The position numbers were made by a program, and so were the translations under genes. Shown here one piece after another: positions 1 through 5,798 of a stretch of 15,626 nucleotides of DNA (positions are counted from its first letter, which is position 1; each line of letters begins with the position of its first letter). The DNA lies in NCBI GenBank assembly GCA_029865405.1, contig JAOUGZ010000018.1:1-15626 (forward strand), read 5' to 3'. The DNA comes from Betaproteobacteria bacterium. GTDB taxonomy: Bacteria > Pseudomonadota > Gammaproteobacteria > Burkholderiales > SG8-39. Under the pieces are notes generated by a model. It did no database searches and had not been told where the DNA came from. It worked only from the letters and a program-made list of their open reading frames with translations.

Positions 1-2
1 TC

Positions 3-149
3 GTCGACGACAAGCGAGGTCGGTTCCTTGAATTCGCTGCTACGAATACATTTACTGGGCGATATGATGGCTACTCAGTTATCCCCTATGGCCTTCGTGT
101 CTGGGTCAAGCCGCAGGTCTGCCTTGAGCCATTTGTCTATCCTACTTAG
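3..149 (+). CDS. Unknown protein, C-terminal 48 residues (cassette C1, partial)
   Basis: The frame is open from the window edge and ends at TAG (147-149). The visible tail reads VDDKRGRFLEF... and closes ...CLEPFVYPT, rich in aromatic residues, which looks like real protein. The competing ORF in another frame (28-285) runs straight into the attC and has a poor composition, so I prefer this frame. The 60 bases after the stop (150-209) hold no gene and lead into the attC. I do not recognise the family; the N-terminus is off the left edge. Confidence 0.5.
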   Translation, partial: VDDKRGRFLEFAATNTFTGRYDGYSVIPYGLRVWVKPQVCLEPFVYPT

Positions 150-209
150 CCCTTTTATCGAGCGGGTAACCGAGAACCGAGTGCAGCCCCACTGTCCGAA
201 GATGAACGG

Positions 210-287
210 GCCTAACCTGCCCATCGAGGCGGACCTTCGCAAGCGGGCCTCGCCCGCTTGCTCGGCCGCTCATGGGCGACGTTAGAC
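210..287 (+). other. attC site of cassette C1
   Basis: R'' core GCCTAAC (210-216) and R' core GTTAGAC (281-287) enclose a 78-bp imperfect palindrome with the typical GGCGGACC-type left arm. Strand exchange is expected after G281. Confidence 0.88.
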
Positions 288-304
288 GCCATCGTTTGAG
301 CGCA

Positions 305-676
305 GTGGCAGCCAGAGCACTTTTTCGACCGGTCGGGCCGGCGGAACTCGAGCTAATCGCTGCCAGCGGCTGGAAGGCATTTCCACCGCGACTACCCGAG
401 CAACCGCTTTTCTATCCGGTGCTAAACGAGCATTACGCTGCGCAGATCGCGGAGCGCTGGAATGTGCGCGAACGCGGAGCCGGGTATGTCACGGCGTTCG
501 AGGTCAACGCTGAGTACCTCGCGAGGTTCGAGGTAAGACAGGTTGGCGGTCGAGAGCATTTGGAGCTCTGGGTACCGGCCGAGGAACTTGCCACCATCAA
601 TCAGAACATCGTTGGCGCCATCAGAGTTGTGCGCGAATACCGTGGGAACGGCGTTGCCACAGAACGGAGGGGTTAG
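305..676 (+). CDS. Small protein of a conserved uncharacterised family (first gene of two-gene cassette C2)
   Basis: About 123 residues. The conserved-looking core runs LFRPVGPAELELI, then PPRLPEQPLFYPVLNE, then AEELATINQNIVGAI near the end. From memory this matches a family of small bacterial proteins that databases sometimes label 'ADP-ribosylation/crystallin J1'. That label is an annotation tradition rather than demonstrated activity, and I see no catalytic motif that proves it. The start is uncertain: the frame is open back to ATG 272, but that lies in the previous cassette's attC. TTG 296 and GTG 305 both lie inside the cassette, and GTG 305 places the family's usual N-terminus best. No good ribosome binding site is visible. 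The gene is followed after 11 bases by the second gene of the same cassette. Confidence 0.65.
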   Translation: MAARALFRPVGPAELELIAASGWKAFPPRLPEQPLFYPVLNEHYAAQIAERWNVRERGAGYVTAFEVNAEYLARFEVRQVGGREHLELWVPAEELATINQNIVGAIRVVREYRGNGVATERRG

Positions 677-687
677 CAACCAAGACG

Positions 688-1284
688 ATGTACGACTGGG
701 TGCGACAGATCACGGGCACCGTTCAGCCGATCGACGATTCGATCTATGGGCCGAGGTATCGCTGCTCGCTAACGCTGAGGGACGGCACGTTCCTGGCGTG
801 TGCGGTCATTCAATCGAAGGAACGTTTGGTGGAGTTAGCCAAGCGGCGGATAAAGGAAGAAATCAACGGTGGAGGACACAGGGGCGGCCCCGATCCGTAT
901 GGCCAGATTGTCGCGACGTTCGTAGCAGGCGGAAACCGAATCAATGACTACGACGTCGCTTCGGCCGCCGCATCGAAGTACGCGATACCCCTGCCGCTGC
1001 TCCGGCAGATTCACGGCGAGACAACGATGGGTTGGACGGGCTGGGTTTTTCAAATGCGCGACGGACGCCACTTTTCGTACGGGTCGTCGTTTCACATGGA
1101 GTTCTTTCAACTTCCGGACGGCTATGATTTCGCTGATGTCTCGAAAGTTCTGAACCACAGCTTCGTAGATGCTGGAGGACAGGTTACGACACTGCGCGAG
1201 GGCGGTGTTCTGCCTGATGCGTATCGTCCCGAGGCCGTGCTACGCGAACGAGTGTTCTTTACGTGTGCGGTGGCTGGCGTCTAA
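688..1284 (+). CDS. Unknown 198-residue protein (second gene of cassette C2)
   Basis: This probably soluble protein shows no signal peptide or membrane segment. It contains RYRCSLTLRDGTFLACAVIQS near the N-terminus and a similar-looking block WTGWVFQMRDGRHFSYGSSF about 100 residues later, suggesting two related beta-rich halves (inference). ATG 688 lies 11 bases after the stop of the upstream gene. GGAGGGG (666-672) is the nearest purine-rich stretch, somewhat far from the start. The TAA stop (1282-1284) is part of the attC R'' core GTCTAAC. Being in one cassette with the upstream gene implies co-mobilisation and probably co-transcription. I do not recognise the family. Confidence 0.75.
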   Translation: MYDWVRQITGTVQPIDDSIYGPRYRCSLTLRDGTFLACAVIQSKERLVELAKRRIKEEINGGGHRGGPDPYGQIVATFVAGGNRINDYDVASAAASKYAIPLPLLRQIHGETTMGWTGWVFQMRDGRHFSYGSSFHMEFFQLPDGYDFADVSKVLNHSFVDAGGQVTTLREGGVLPDAYRPEAVLRERVFFTCAVAGV

Positions 1285-1350
1285 CAAGCAGCTGCAGCGG
1301 ACGGTGATACGGCGTCGCGTGCGCGCCGCCGCTGAACTGCGGCGTTAGGC
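1279..1350 (+). other. attC site of cassette C2
   Basis: R'' GTCTAAC (1279-1285) is the exact complement of the cassette's own start (TTAGAC at 282). R' is GTTAGGC (1344-1350). The inner arms are GCAGCGGACGG and CCGCCGCTGAACTGC. The R'' core supplies the stop codon of the preceding gene. Confidence 0.93.
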
Positions 1351-1353
1351 GTC

Positions 1354-1761
1354 ATGAGATTCAGCGCACTTAAGTCCGTAGGCCACAACATCGCCGATTC
1401 GCTGGCTAGTGGAATTGGGCTAATGATTGGCCACTACGCGATGGATGTGTTTGGCGAAGCGGCGGCCGGAGCCGAGGGCTATATCGAGGTGGATCTTCTG
1501 CACGGGACGACATCAGGCAGTCCCGCGTCGCGAAAGCTTCTTCGCGCGATCTCGCTTTACAGCAAAGTCGCGCTACCGGACCTGTGTAAAAAGCATGGCG
1601 TGAGCGTCGAGGCTTTTGGGACGCTTCGCGTCCGGTTTGGTACTGACCGCGTCTATGGGCACCACTTTGCTGTCACTGTTGCAAACGGTTCCGGAAAGAG
1701 CTCTACCGATCACTACTTTGGTACTCCAGGACGGCGTTTGCGCCGCCGTCGGTCAAAATGA
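1354..1761 (+). CDS. Unknown 135-residue protein (cassette C3)
   Basis: A soluble protein starting MRFSALKSVGHNIADSLASG and continuing with a patch IGLMIGHYAMDVFGEA, ending in a very basic tail (RRLRRRRSK). The ATG lies only 9 bases inside the cassette, so there is no room for a cassette-borne ribosome binding site. Translation must use sequence of the upstream attC arm or be leaderless. The stop TGA (1759-1761) lies one base before the attC. From memory similar hypothetical proteins with the SALKSVGHN start occur in various proteobacteria, but I cannot name a function. Confidence 0.75.
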   Translation: MRFSALKSVGHNIADSLASGIGLMIGHYAMDVFGEAAAGAEGYIEVDLLHGTTSGSPASRKLLRAISLYSKVALPDLCKKHGVSVEAFGTLRVRFGTDRVYGHHFAVTVANGSGKSSTDHYFGTPGRRLRRRRSK

Positions 1762-1762
1762 C

Positions 1763-1843
1763 GCCTAACAGCGCGTTGTTGTCCGACGCCTATTCCTCGC
1801 CGCTACGCGCTCGGGGCGGCGCAACAAAACGCGAACATTAGAC
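1763..1843 (+). other. attC site of cassette C3, altered R' core
   Basis: R'' GCCTAAC (1763-1769) complements the cassette start TTAGGC. The 3' core reads ATTAGAC (1837-1843), with A in place of the invariant G next to the exchange point. The remainder is nearly the same as the attC sites of C4 and C6. Confidence 0.88.
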
Positions 1844-1854
1844 GGCCTTGCGGA

Positions 1855-2283
1855 ATGGACAAATCACGATACACAGGACAGCACATTCACCCTTCCGGTC
1901 CCACGCTTGTTGAGCTGGTGGCCTACGAAACCATCGATGGAGCATGGGATGTATTTGTCTTTGAACCCCGCGGCTCGTGTCCGGAACTTGAAGGGTCCCG
2001 AATCGACGATGACCATATATTCATCGAGACCATCGAAGCGGCAGATAGACTCGACTGCGTTGCGAGCCGCGTCGTGCAGCGCCTGGGAGCCCCCTACGCC
2101 ATCGTTCCGTACTTTCGAGAAGTTGGAACGCGGCGGACAATCGACAAGATTGCTTCCCACCTGCACAAGTCAGGCGCCACCGGGATGCGTGTCCAGTCCA
2201 TCGGCGAGGACAAATGGCAACTCGCGATTCGAGGGAAGGACTTCCGAACGGCTCGCGAAGTCATTCCACCGAATGTCGACTAG
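1855..2283 (+). CDS. Unknown 142-residue protein (cassette C4)
   Basis: An acidic, soluble protein without a signal peptide or membrane segment. Its pattern is alternating beta strands and helices (VELVAYETIDGAWDVFVFEP, then an AADRLDCVASRVVQRLG helix). ATG 1855 lies 17 bases inside the cassette and the upstream CTTGCGGA gives only a weak ribosome binding site. The stop TAG (2281-2283) precedes the attC by 3 bases. The family is not recognised. Confidence 0.72.
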   Translation: MDKSRYTGQHIHPSGPTLVELVAYETIDGAWDVFVFEPRGSCPELEGSRIDDDHIFIETIEAADRLDCVASRVVQRLGAPYAIVPYFREVGTRRTIDKIASHLHKSGATGMRVQSIGEDKWQLAIRGKDFRTAREVIPPNVD

Positions 2284-2286
2284 GCC

Positions 2287-2367
2287 GTCTAACAGCGCGT
2301 TGCTAACCGACGCCTACTACTCCGCGCTACGCACTCCGTGCGGCGCGGCAAAACGCGAACGTTAGAC
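2287..2367 (+). other. attC site of cassette C4
   Basis: R'' GTCTAAC (2287-2293) exactly complements the cassette start TTAGAC at 1838. R' is GTTAGAC (2361-2367). The body is closely similar to the attC sites of C3 and C6, sharing AACAGCGCGTTG, CCGACGCCT and AAAACGCGAAC blocks. Confidence 0.95.
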
Positions 2368-2380
2368 GGCGAGTAACGCA

Positions 2381-2683
2381 ATGAGGTGTTCCAGCTGTCG
2401 ATCTAGATTTAGTGCGGATTGGGCGCAGCCAGCCCCAGGGGGATCGAGCGCTCCTGGTGTTTTCTTGATACTTGCTCTCGCTCTGGTCGCCGTGTCGATA
2501 CTAACGTTTTTCCTTGACTATCCCTATATCGGATGGGTATGCCTTGCTATTAGCGCGTTCGTGCTTGCCCAAGTTCCAATTGCGTGGTCCGATTGTCGTA
2601 AGAAAGCCGGCCTTGCGACCCATGGGGGCGGAAGGTGCCCGAATTGCGGTGCGGACAATGCCGTAAGGTGGTGGTCCTTGTGA
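2381..2683 (+). CDS. Zinc-ribbon, two-helix membrane protein (cassette C5)
   Basis: 100 residues. An N-terminal CSSC pair (residues 3-6) and a C-terminal CPNCG pair (residues about 88-91) could form one split zinc ribbon. Between them lie two hydrophobic segments, about residues 26-45 (VFLILALALVAVSILTFFLD) and 49-67 (GWVCLAISAFVLAQVPIAW). With two helices both cysteine pairs would sit on the same side of the membrane, consistent with a joint metal site (inference). Similar split zinc-ribbon proteins are widespread but uncharacterised. The stop TGA (2681-2683) is followed by 10 bases and then the attC. Confidence 0.75.
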   Translation: MRCSSCRSRFSADWAQPAPGGSSAPGVFLILALALVAVSILTFFLDYPYIGWVCLAISAFVLAQVPIAWSDCRKKAGLATHGGGRCPNCGADNAVRWWSL

Positions 2684-2693
2684 CAACTCGGCC

Positions 2694-2780
2694 ACCTAAC
2701 AAGGCGCTGCAGCGGACGCGGCTCGGCGCAGGCTGCTTCCCTCGGCGATCCGTCCGCGCCGCCGAGCTCAGTCGTTAGGC
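2694..2780 (+). other. attC site of cassette C5
   Basis: R'' ACCTAAC (2694-2700), R' GTTAGGC (2774-2780), with arms GCTGCAGCGGACGCGG and CCGAGCTCAGTC. R'' differs at two positions from the complement of the cassette's own start (GTCTAAC expected). Confidence 0.88.
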
Positions 2781-2785
2781 AGCTT

Positions 2786-3235
2786 ATGCAACGGGGCCGC
2801 GGAGGGGTTGAGTACGAAGATCTTCAAGTAGGAGACGGTGCAACAGCTGACCGTGGATCTATCGTCGAGGTTGAATACAGCCTGTTCTTGAACCGCGGCG
2901 AATGTGTTCGGGAAAATCAGAAGTACTCTTTTCGAATTGGGGGACGGCACGTGATCGCTGGCCTGGAATACGGTGTTGAGGGCATGTGGGCGGGCGGCAA
3001 GCGTCGAATTCGCGTCGGCCCACATCTCGGATATCGCTATGCCGGTGTGCCCGACGCCATTCCCGCAAATGCGGTCCTCGAATTCCGTGTTTCTCTGCCA
3101 AGCGTCAAGGCATCCGATGACCAGGCTGCCAAACGGCGCGTTGTTTACCGACGCCTGTTACTCCGTGCTACGCACTCCGTGCGGCGCGGCAAAACGCGAA
3201 CGTTAGGCTGCGCACAACAATCCTGTGCGATATGA
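2786..3235 (+). CDS. FKBP-type peptidyl-prolyl isomerase with stop-loss extension (cassette C6)
   Basis: Residues about 10-108 form one FKBP domain: VEYEDLQVGDGA, the strand VEVEYSLFLN, HVIAGLEYGVEGMWAGGKRRIRV and the closing IPANAVLEFRVSLPSV. Known FKBPs catalyse proline cis-trans isomerisation or act as chaperones. Here the active-site Trp of the usual VIxGW motif is Leu (VIAGL), and the usual FD after the first strand is absent, so activity may be weak. Codon 116 (3131-3133) is AAA exactly where the R'' core GCCTAAC would supply TAA. The frame therefore runs on for 34 basic residues through the attC and across the cassette border, ending at TGA 3233-3235, which overlaps the ATG of the methyltransferase gene (ATGA). 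The ancestral protein was probably 115 residues. Confidence 0.85.
   Translation: MQRGRGGVEYEDLQVGDGATADRGSIVEVEYSLFLNRGECVRENQKYSFRIGGRHVIAGLEYGVEGMWAGGKRRIRVGPHLGYRYAGVPDAIPANAVLEFRVSLPSVKASDDQAAKRRVVYRRLLLRATHSVRRGKTRTLGCAQQSCAI
3128..3208 (+). other. attC site of cassette C6 with mutated R'' core
   Basis: R'' reads GCCAAAC (3128-3134) where the cassette start TTAGGC predicts GCCTAAC. R' is GTTAGGC (3202-3208). The body is nearly the same as the C4 attC. The T-to-A change removes the in-frame stop codon of the FKBP gene and weakens pairing of the outer arms. Confidence 0.9.
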
Positions 3236-3915
3236 CTGAGACAGATGTGAAGATGGAACGAGAACATCAGATGAGCGGGAAAGACGCGCAGTTCTGGGAC
3301 AAGGCTGCGCGGAAATATGCCGCCTCCCCCATTGCCGACGAGGCCGGTTTCGAGAGGACATTGGCGCGCACGCGCGCGCTCATGGCTCCCAGCGCGCGGG
3401 CGCTGGAACTCGGCTGCGGCACAGGTACGGCGGCCCTGCGCCTTGCAGATGCCGCAGAGAGCTATCTGGCCACCGACATTTCCGCGCGCATGATCGCTAT
3501 CGCGCAGGAAAAGCTCGCAAGGGTTCGCCAGAACGGGCTGAACCGCCAACTGAGCTTCCGTCAAGCAACCGCCGGCACATTGGCGCGTGAAAACGCCCGC
3601 TATGACGTTGTCCTCGGTTTCAACTATCTTCACCTCGCCGGAAACCTGCCCGCCGTGCTCGGCCATATCCAGACCCTGCTGGCGCCGGGCGGTCTCTTCA
3701 TCTCCAAGACGCCCTGCGTCGGCGACATGAACCCGCTCATCCGCCTCGCCATCCCGCTTATGCGCCTTGTGGGCAAAGCGCCCAGCGTAACCACCTTTTC
3801 CGCCGCATCACTTGAACGCGCCATCTGCGCCGCCGGTTTCGAAATCTTGGAGAACGAGCGTCACGGCTCGAAGAGAAGTGACTTCCGACCCTTCATCGTC
3901 GCCCGCGCCCTATGA
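3232..3915 (+). CDS. Class I SAM-dependent methyltransferase (cassette C7)
   Basis: 227 residues with a Rossmann methyltransferase core. Motif I is ALELGCGTGTAALRL (residues about 57-71), the acidic end of strand 2 is D82 in ATDIS, and motif IV is YDVVLGFNYLHL (about 124-135), followed by LLAPGGLFISKTP. A methyl group from SAM is transferred to a small molecule or other acceptor that cannot be read from the sequence. Alternative in-frame starts at 3253 and 3271 would still leave the whole domain intact. The upstream FKBP frame ends inside this start codon (ATGA). The gene looks slightly richer in G+C at third positions than its neighbours, suggesting a different source. 38 bases without a gene lie between the stop and the attC. 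Confidence 0.9.
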   Translation: MTETDVKMEREHQMSGKDAQFWDKAARKYAASPIADEAGFERTLARTRALMAPSARALELGCGTGTAALRLADAAESYLATDISARMIAIAQEKLARVRQNGLNRQLSFRQATAGTLARENARYDVVLGFNYLHLAGNLPAVLGHIQTLLAPGGLFISKTPCVGDMNPLIRLAIPLMRLVGKAPSVTTFSAASLERAICAAGFEILENERHGSKRSDFRPFIVARAL

Positions 3916-3953
3916 GCGTGGACATCCATGTCGTTGGGCCAATGAAGACAAGA

Positions 3954-4008
3954 GCCTAACGATGCGCTGCAGCCGACGGCTTCGCCGCGGCTGAGCTCCG
4001 CGTTAGAC
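3954..4008 (+). other. attC site of cassette C7 (short)
   Basis: R'' GCCTAAC (3954-3960), complementary to the cassette start at 3203; R' GTTAGAC (4002-4008). At 55 bp it is the shortest attC here, with simple arms GATGCGCTGCAGCCGACGG and CCGCGGCTGAGCTCCGC. Confidence 0.93.
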
Positions 4009-4028
4009 GCCACAACTCGAGGAGCCGC

Positions 4029-4460
4029 ATGCGCAAGATCCTTCGCGTCGTTTTCGCAGTAGTCCTTGGGTTCGTCGTCGGCAGTGTGGTCAACATGGGC
4101 ATCATCATGGTCAGCGGCAAGATCATTCCGCCGCCTCCCGGTGCCGACGTCACGACAATGGAAGGCCTCAAAGCCTCGCTGCACCTGTTCGAGGCAAAGC
4201 ACTTCCTGCTTCCCTTCTTGGCACACGCCCTCGGCACGGTTGTCGGCGCCTTCGTCGCGGCCTTGCTTGCTCCTTCAAGGTCCGGTGCTCCGGCCTACGC
4301 CGTAGGTGTGCTCTTCTTGCTGGGAGGCATTGCAAACGTGTTTCTGCTACCAGGGTCCGCCTGGTTCAACACCGTCGATCTCATCTTTGCCTACTTGCCG
4401 GCAGCCTGGTTGGGCCAAACGCTATCCAGCATTGCGCGCAGGCGGTGTGCTGGCGTCTAA
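4029..4460 (+). CDS. Four-helix integral membrane protein (cassette C8)
   Basis: 143 residues with four hydrophobic segments: about 5-30 (VVFAVVLGFVVGSVVNMGIIMV), 58-80 (LLPFLAHALGTVVGAFVAALL), 89-107 (AYAVGVLFLLGGIANVFLL) and 114-130. A conserved-looking loop KIIPPPPGADVTTMEGLKAS follows helix 1. From memory, unnamed proteins with this PPPPGAD loop are common in Bacteroidetes and proteobacteria; the function is unknown. GAGGAG-like sequence (4018-4024, CGAGGAG) just before the ATG is a good ribosome binding site. The stop TAA (4458-4460) is part of the attC R'' core. Confidence 0.83.
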   Translation: MRKILRVVFAVVLGFVVGSVVNMGIIMVSGKIIPPPPGADVTTMEGLKASLHLFEAKHFLLPFLAHALGTVVGAFVAALLAPSRSGAPAYAVGVLFLLGGIANVFLLPGSAWFNTVDLIFAYLPAAWLGQTLSSIARRRCAGV

Positions 4461-4531
4461 CATGTCGCTCAACCGGACCGCCAACGGCAAGTCGCCCTGG
4501 CCGTCGTCGGGCGGTTAGCTCTACGTTAGCG
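4455..4531 (+). other. attC site of cassette C8 with unusual 3' core
   Basis: R'' GTCTAAC (4455-4461) complements the cassette start TTAGAC. The 3' end shows GTTAGCT (4514-4520) and GTTAGCG (4525-4531). The second is the real R' core because the next cassette ends with its exact complement CGCTAAC, and because GGTTAGCTC aligns with the inner CTGAGCTC arm of other attC sites. Confidence 0.85.
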
Positions 4532-4561
4532 CGCAGATATCTGGAGTGGTAGGCTAGCCAT

Positions 4562-4780
4562 ATGAGTGACGCCGACGTTGCCGAGATCCTGAAGCTTTCG
4601 CCCGAGGAGCGCCTACGCTTGGCCGAGGTCATCTGGGCCAGTCTGGCCGCAGAGCCTTCCACCGTGCCCTTGGGTGACGCCCACCGCCAAGTGCTTGACG
4701 AACGACTGGCCGAACACGACAAGAGCCCCGACGACGTAGTTTCCAGAGACCAAGTGCTCGCCGACGCCCGGCGACGCTGA
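4562..4780 (+). CDS. Antitoxin of a ParE/RelE-type pair, addiction-module family (cassette C9)
   Basis: 72 residues. The N-terminal stretch EILKLSPEERLRLAEVIWASL is the signature of the small 'putative addiction module component' family (TIGR02574-like), where it folds into helices that in other antitoxins neutralise a ParE-like toxin. The C-terminal half is acidic and then basic (DDVVSRDQVLADARRR), as expected for a toxin-wrapping tail. The stop TGA (4778-4780) overlaps the toxin ATG at 4780 (TGATG), so translation is coupled, with the antitoxin made first. Such modules are a known stabilising cargo of large chromosomal integrons. There is no room for a long promoter: only 30 bases separate the cassette border from the ATG. 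Confidence 0.88.
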   Translation: MSDADVAEILKLSPEERLRLAEVIWASLAAEPSTVPLGDAHRQVLDERLAEHDKSPDDVVSRDQVLADARRR

Positions 4781-5088
4781 TGTCTCTGCCGGTCGTCTAC
4801 CGTCGGCAGGTGCGGCGGGATCCTGCAGCTGGGTTTGGGTACTACGAAAGGCAAGCGAAAGGGCTGGGCGAGCGTTTTCTAACTGCTGTCGGTTCCGCGT
4901 TTGATGCCATCGAGCGCTATCCGCAGGTGTTTGCGCAGGTCCACGGCGAGGTGCGCCGCGCCCTCCTATCGCAGTTTCCGTATGGTGTCTTCTACCGCGT
5001 TGAATCCAAGCGGGTGGTCGTTCTCGGCGTCTTGCACACGGCGCGCGATCCGAGCCTCTGGCCACGGCCTCGAAGGTCTGCGCGCTAA
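4780..5088 (+). CDS. RelE/ParE superfamily toxin (cassette C9)
   Basis: 102 residues. Family hallmarks: GFGYYERQAKGLGERFLTAVGSAFDAIERYPQVF (helical hairpin), VRRALLSQFPYGVFYRVESKRVVVLGVLHTARDP (the strands ending in the typical H..RDP motif). ParE members poison DNA gyrase, whereas RelE members cut ribosome-bound mRNA. The sequence lies closer to ParE-like proteins that pair with this antitoxin family, but the target cannot be decided from sequence. The start overlaps the antitoxin stop, and the TAA stop (5086-5088) is contained in the attC R'' core CGCTAAC. Confidence 0.9.
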   Translation: MSLPVVYRRQVRRDPAAGFGYYERQAKGLGERFLTAVGSAFDAIERYPQVFAQVHGEVRRALLSQFPYGVFYRVESKRVVVLGVLHTARDPSLWPRPRRSAR

Positions 5089-5166
5089 CAGCGCCGCGCA
5101 GAGCGACGCTTTTCGCTCGGCGCTCAACGCGCCTACGCCCACCGCGCCTGGCCGCGAACGTTAGGG
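5083..5166 (+). other. attC site of cassette C9, variant cores
   Basis: R'' CGCTAAC (5083-5089) is the exact complement of this cassette's start TTAGCG (4526). R' is GTTAGGG (5160-5166), again a variant, matched by the next cassette's R''. Arms share AACAGCGCCGCG and CCGCGAAC blocks with the C3/C4/C6 group. Confidence 0.92.
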
Positions 5167-5174
5167 CTCAGACA

Positions 5175-5705
5175 ATGGTCGCGTTCGAGGTGCTGCCCGG
5201 ATTGCCGCCCTACGGGCCGATGGCTAAGTCATTCAGTGAGACCGGCCAAGGCACGCACCGCGAAGGTTTCGTCGTCCGATTCGGCGTTGACCAGACTGAG
5301 CCTTGGGTCGGTAACTTTCAGCCGGGCCTCACAGAATTCTCGGGTGCCTATGCTCATCCCGACGAACGGCACGTTGTGGTTGTATCTGGGGGAGACGTAT
5401 ATGTCGTCGACCCTGAGTCACGGAACGCTGTCGCCGAATTTGGAGGCATGGTCAATTCCGTACTCGCCATTGCTGGTGAGCGTGCCTTGCTCTTTGAAGA
5501 GACCCTTTGGCTACGGCTGTTGACTGCGGAGGGAATAAGGTGGAAGACGAAACGCATTTCCTGGGATGGGATACGCAACCTTTCCGTGGTTGACGACGCA
5601 ATTATCGGAGAGGCCTGGTCGATTGAGGACACTTGGCACCCGTTCAAGGTCGACATTTCCTCCGGCCGAGTTGAAGGAGGCGCCTACAATGGGCCTGAGC
5701 CCTAA
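5175..5705 (+). CDS. Conserved hypothetical 176-residue protein (cassette C10)
   Basis: Contains GLPPYGPMAKSFSETGQGTHREGFVVRF, then EPWVGNFQPGL, then beta-propeller-like repeats (HPDERHVVVVSGGDVYVVDPESRNAVAEFGG) and a second half RWKTKRISWDGIRNLSV ... GEAWSIEDTWHPFKVDISSGRVEGG. From memory this matches a widespread uncharacterised soluble family with the WVGNFQPG and RRISWDGMRNL motifs. Its fold is probably a small beta-propeller fragment, and no function is known. ATG 5175 follows the cassette border by 14 bases. The TAA stop (5703-5705) comes from the R'' core CCCTAAC. Confidence 0.85.
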   Translation: MVAFEVLPGLPPYGPMAKSFSETGQGTHREGFVVRFGVDQTEPWVGNFQPGLTEFSGAYAHPDERHVVVVSGGDVYVVDPESRNAVAEFGGMVNSVLAIAGERALLFEETLWLRLLTAEGIRWKTKRISWDGIRNLSVVDDAIIGEAWSIEDTWHPFKVDISSGRVEGGAYNGPEP

Positions 5706-5795
5706 CACCCCCTTGCAGGCGACCGCTGCAAGCGTGCCGCTTGCAGTTGCCTCGCGGCGTCGCCGCTCGGCGGCGGCTGATGGCGAACCTTAGGC
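5700..5795 (+). other. attC site of cassette C10 with long variable region
   Basis: R'' CCCTAAC (5700-5706) exactly complements the cassette start TTAGGG. The 3' core is CTTAGGC (5789-5795), with C in place of the invariant G. At 96 bp it is the longest here. Its centre holds a perfect hairpin, CTGCAAGCG (5726-5734) and CGCTTGCAG (5738-5746) with a 3-base loop. Confidence 0.88.
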
Positions 5796-5798
5796 CGC

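Larger units (their letters stand above)
282..1344 (+). mobile_element. Two-gene cassette (C2)
   Basis: The cassette starts TTAGAC and its R'' core GTCTAAC at 1279 is the exact complement, so the whole 1063 bp is one mobile unit even though it encodes two proteins. No attC-like palindrome lies between the genes: the GTTAGCA at 671 has no partner R''. Confidence 0.82.
4526..5160 (+). mobile_element. Toxin-antitoxin gene cassette (C9)
   Basis: One complete cassette with its own matched cores (TTAGCG start; CGCTAAC R'') encloses the overlapping antitoxin and toxin genes. It is about 635 bp, with a leader of about 36 bases. Loss of the cassette would expose the cell to the stable toxin, so it should select against deletion of this part of the array. 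Confidence 0.85.

Noticed and set aside
28..285. 85-residue frame on the + strand at the left edge
   Set aside because: It runs through the attC into the next cassette, has Ser/Arg-rich composition, and overlaps a better open frame (3-149) with normal protein composition.
670..677. GTTAGCA between the two genes of C2 as an attC core
   Set aside because: No RYYYAAC partner or palindrome lies upstream, and the outer cores of the 1063-bp unit match each other exactly.
1763..3208. Near-identical 81-bp repeats as a CRISPR array
   Set aside because: The repeats are imperfect palindromes spaced by whole genes of varied length (about 350-450 bp), with attC cores at both ends; no short regular spacers exist.
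3861..4226. Minus-strand frames opposite C7/C8
   Set aside because: They cover the attC and the membrane protein gene on the opposite strand and have no recognisable features.
4514..4520. GTTAGCT as the R' core of the C8 attC
   Set aside because: The following GTTAGCG (4525) is matched by the next cassette's CGCTAAC, and GGTTAGCTC aligns with the inner arm of other sites.
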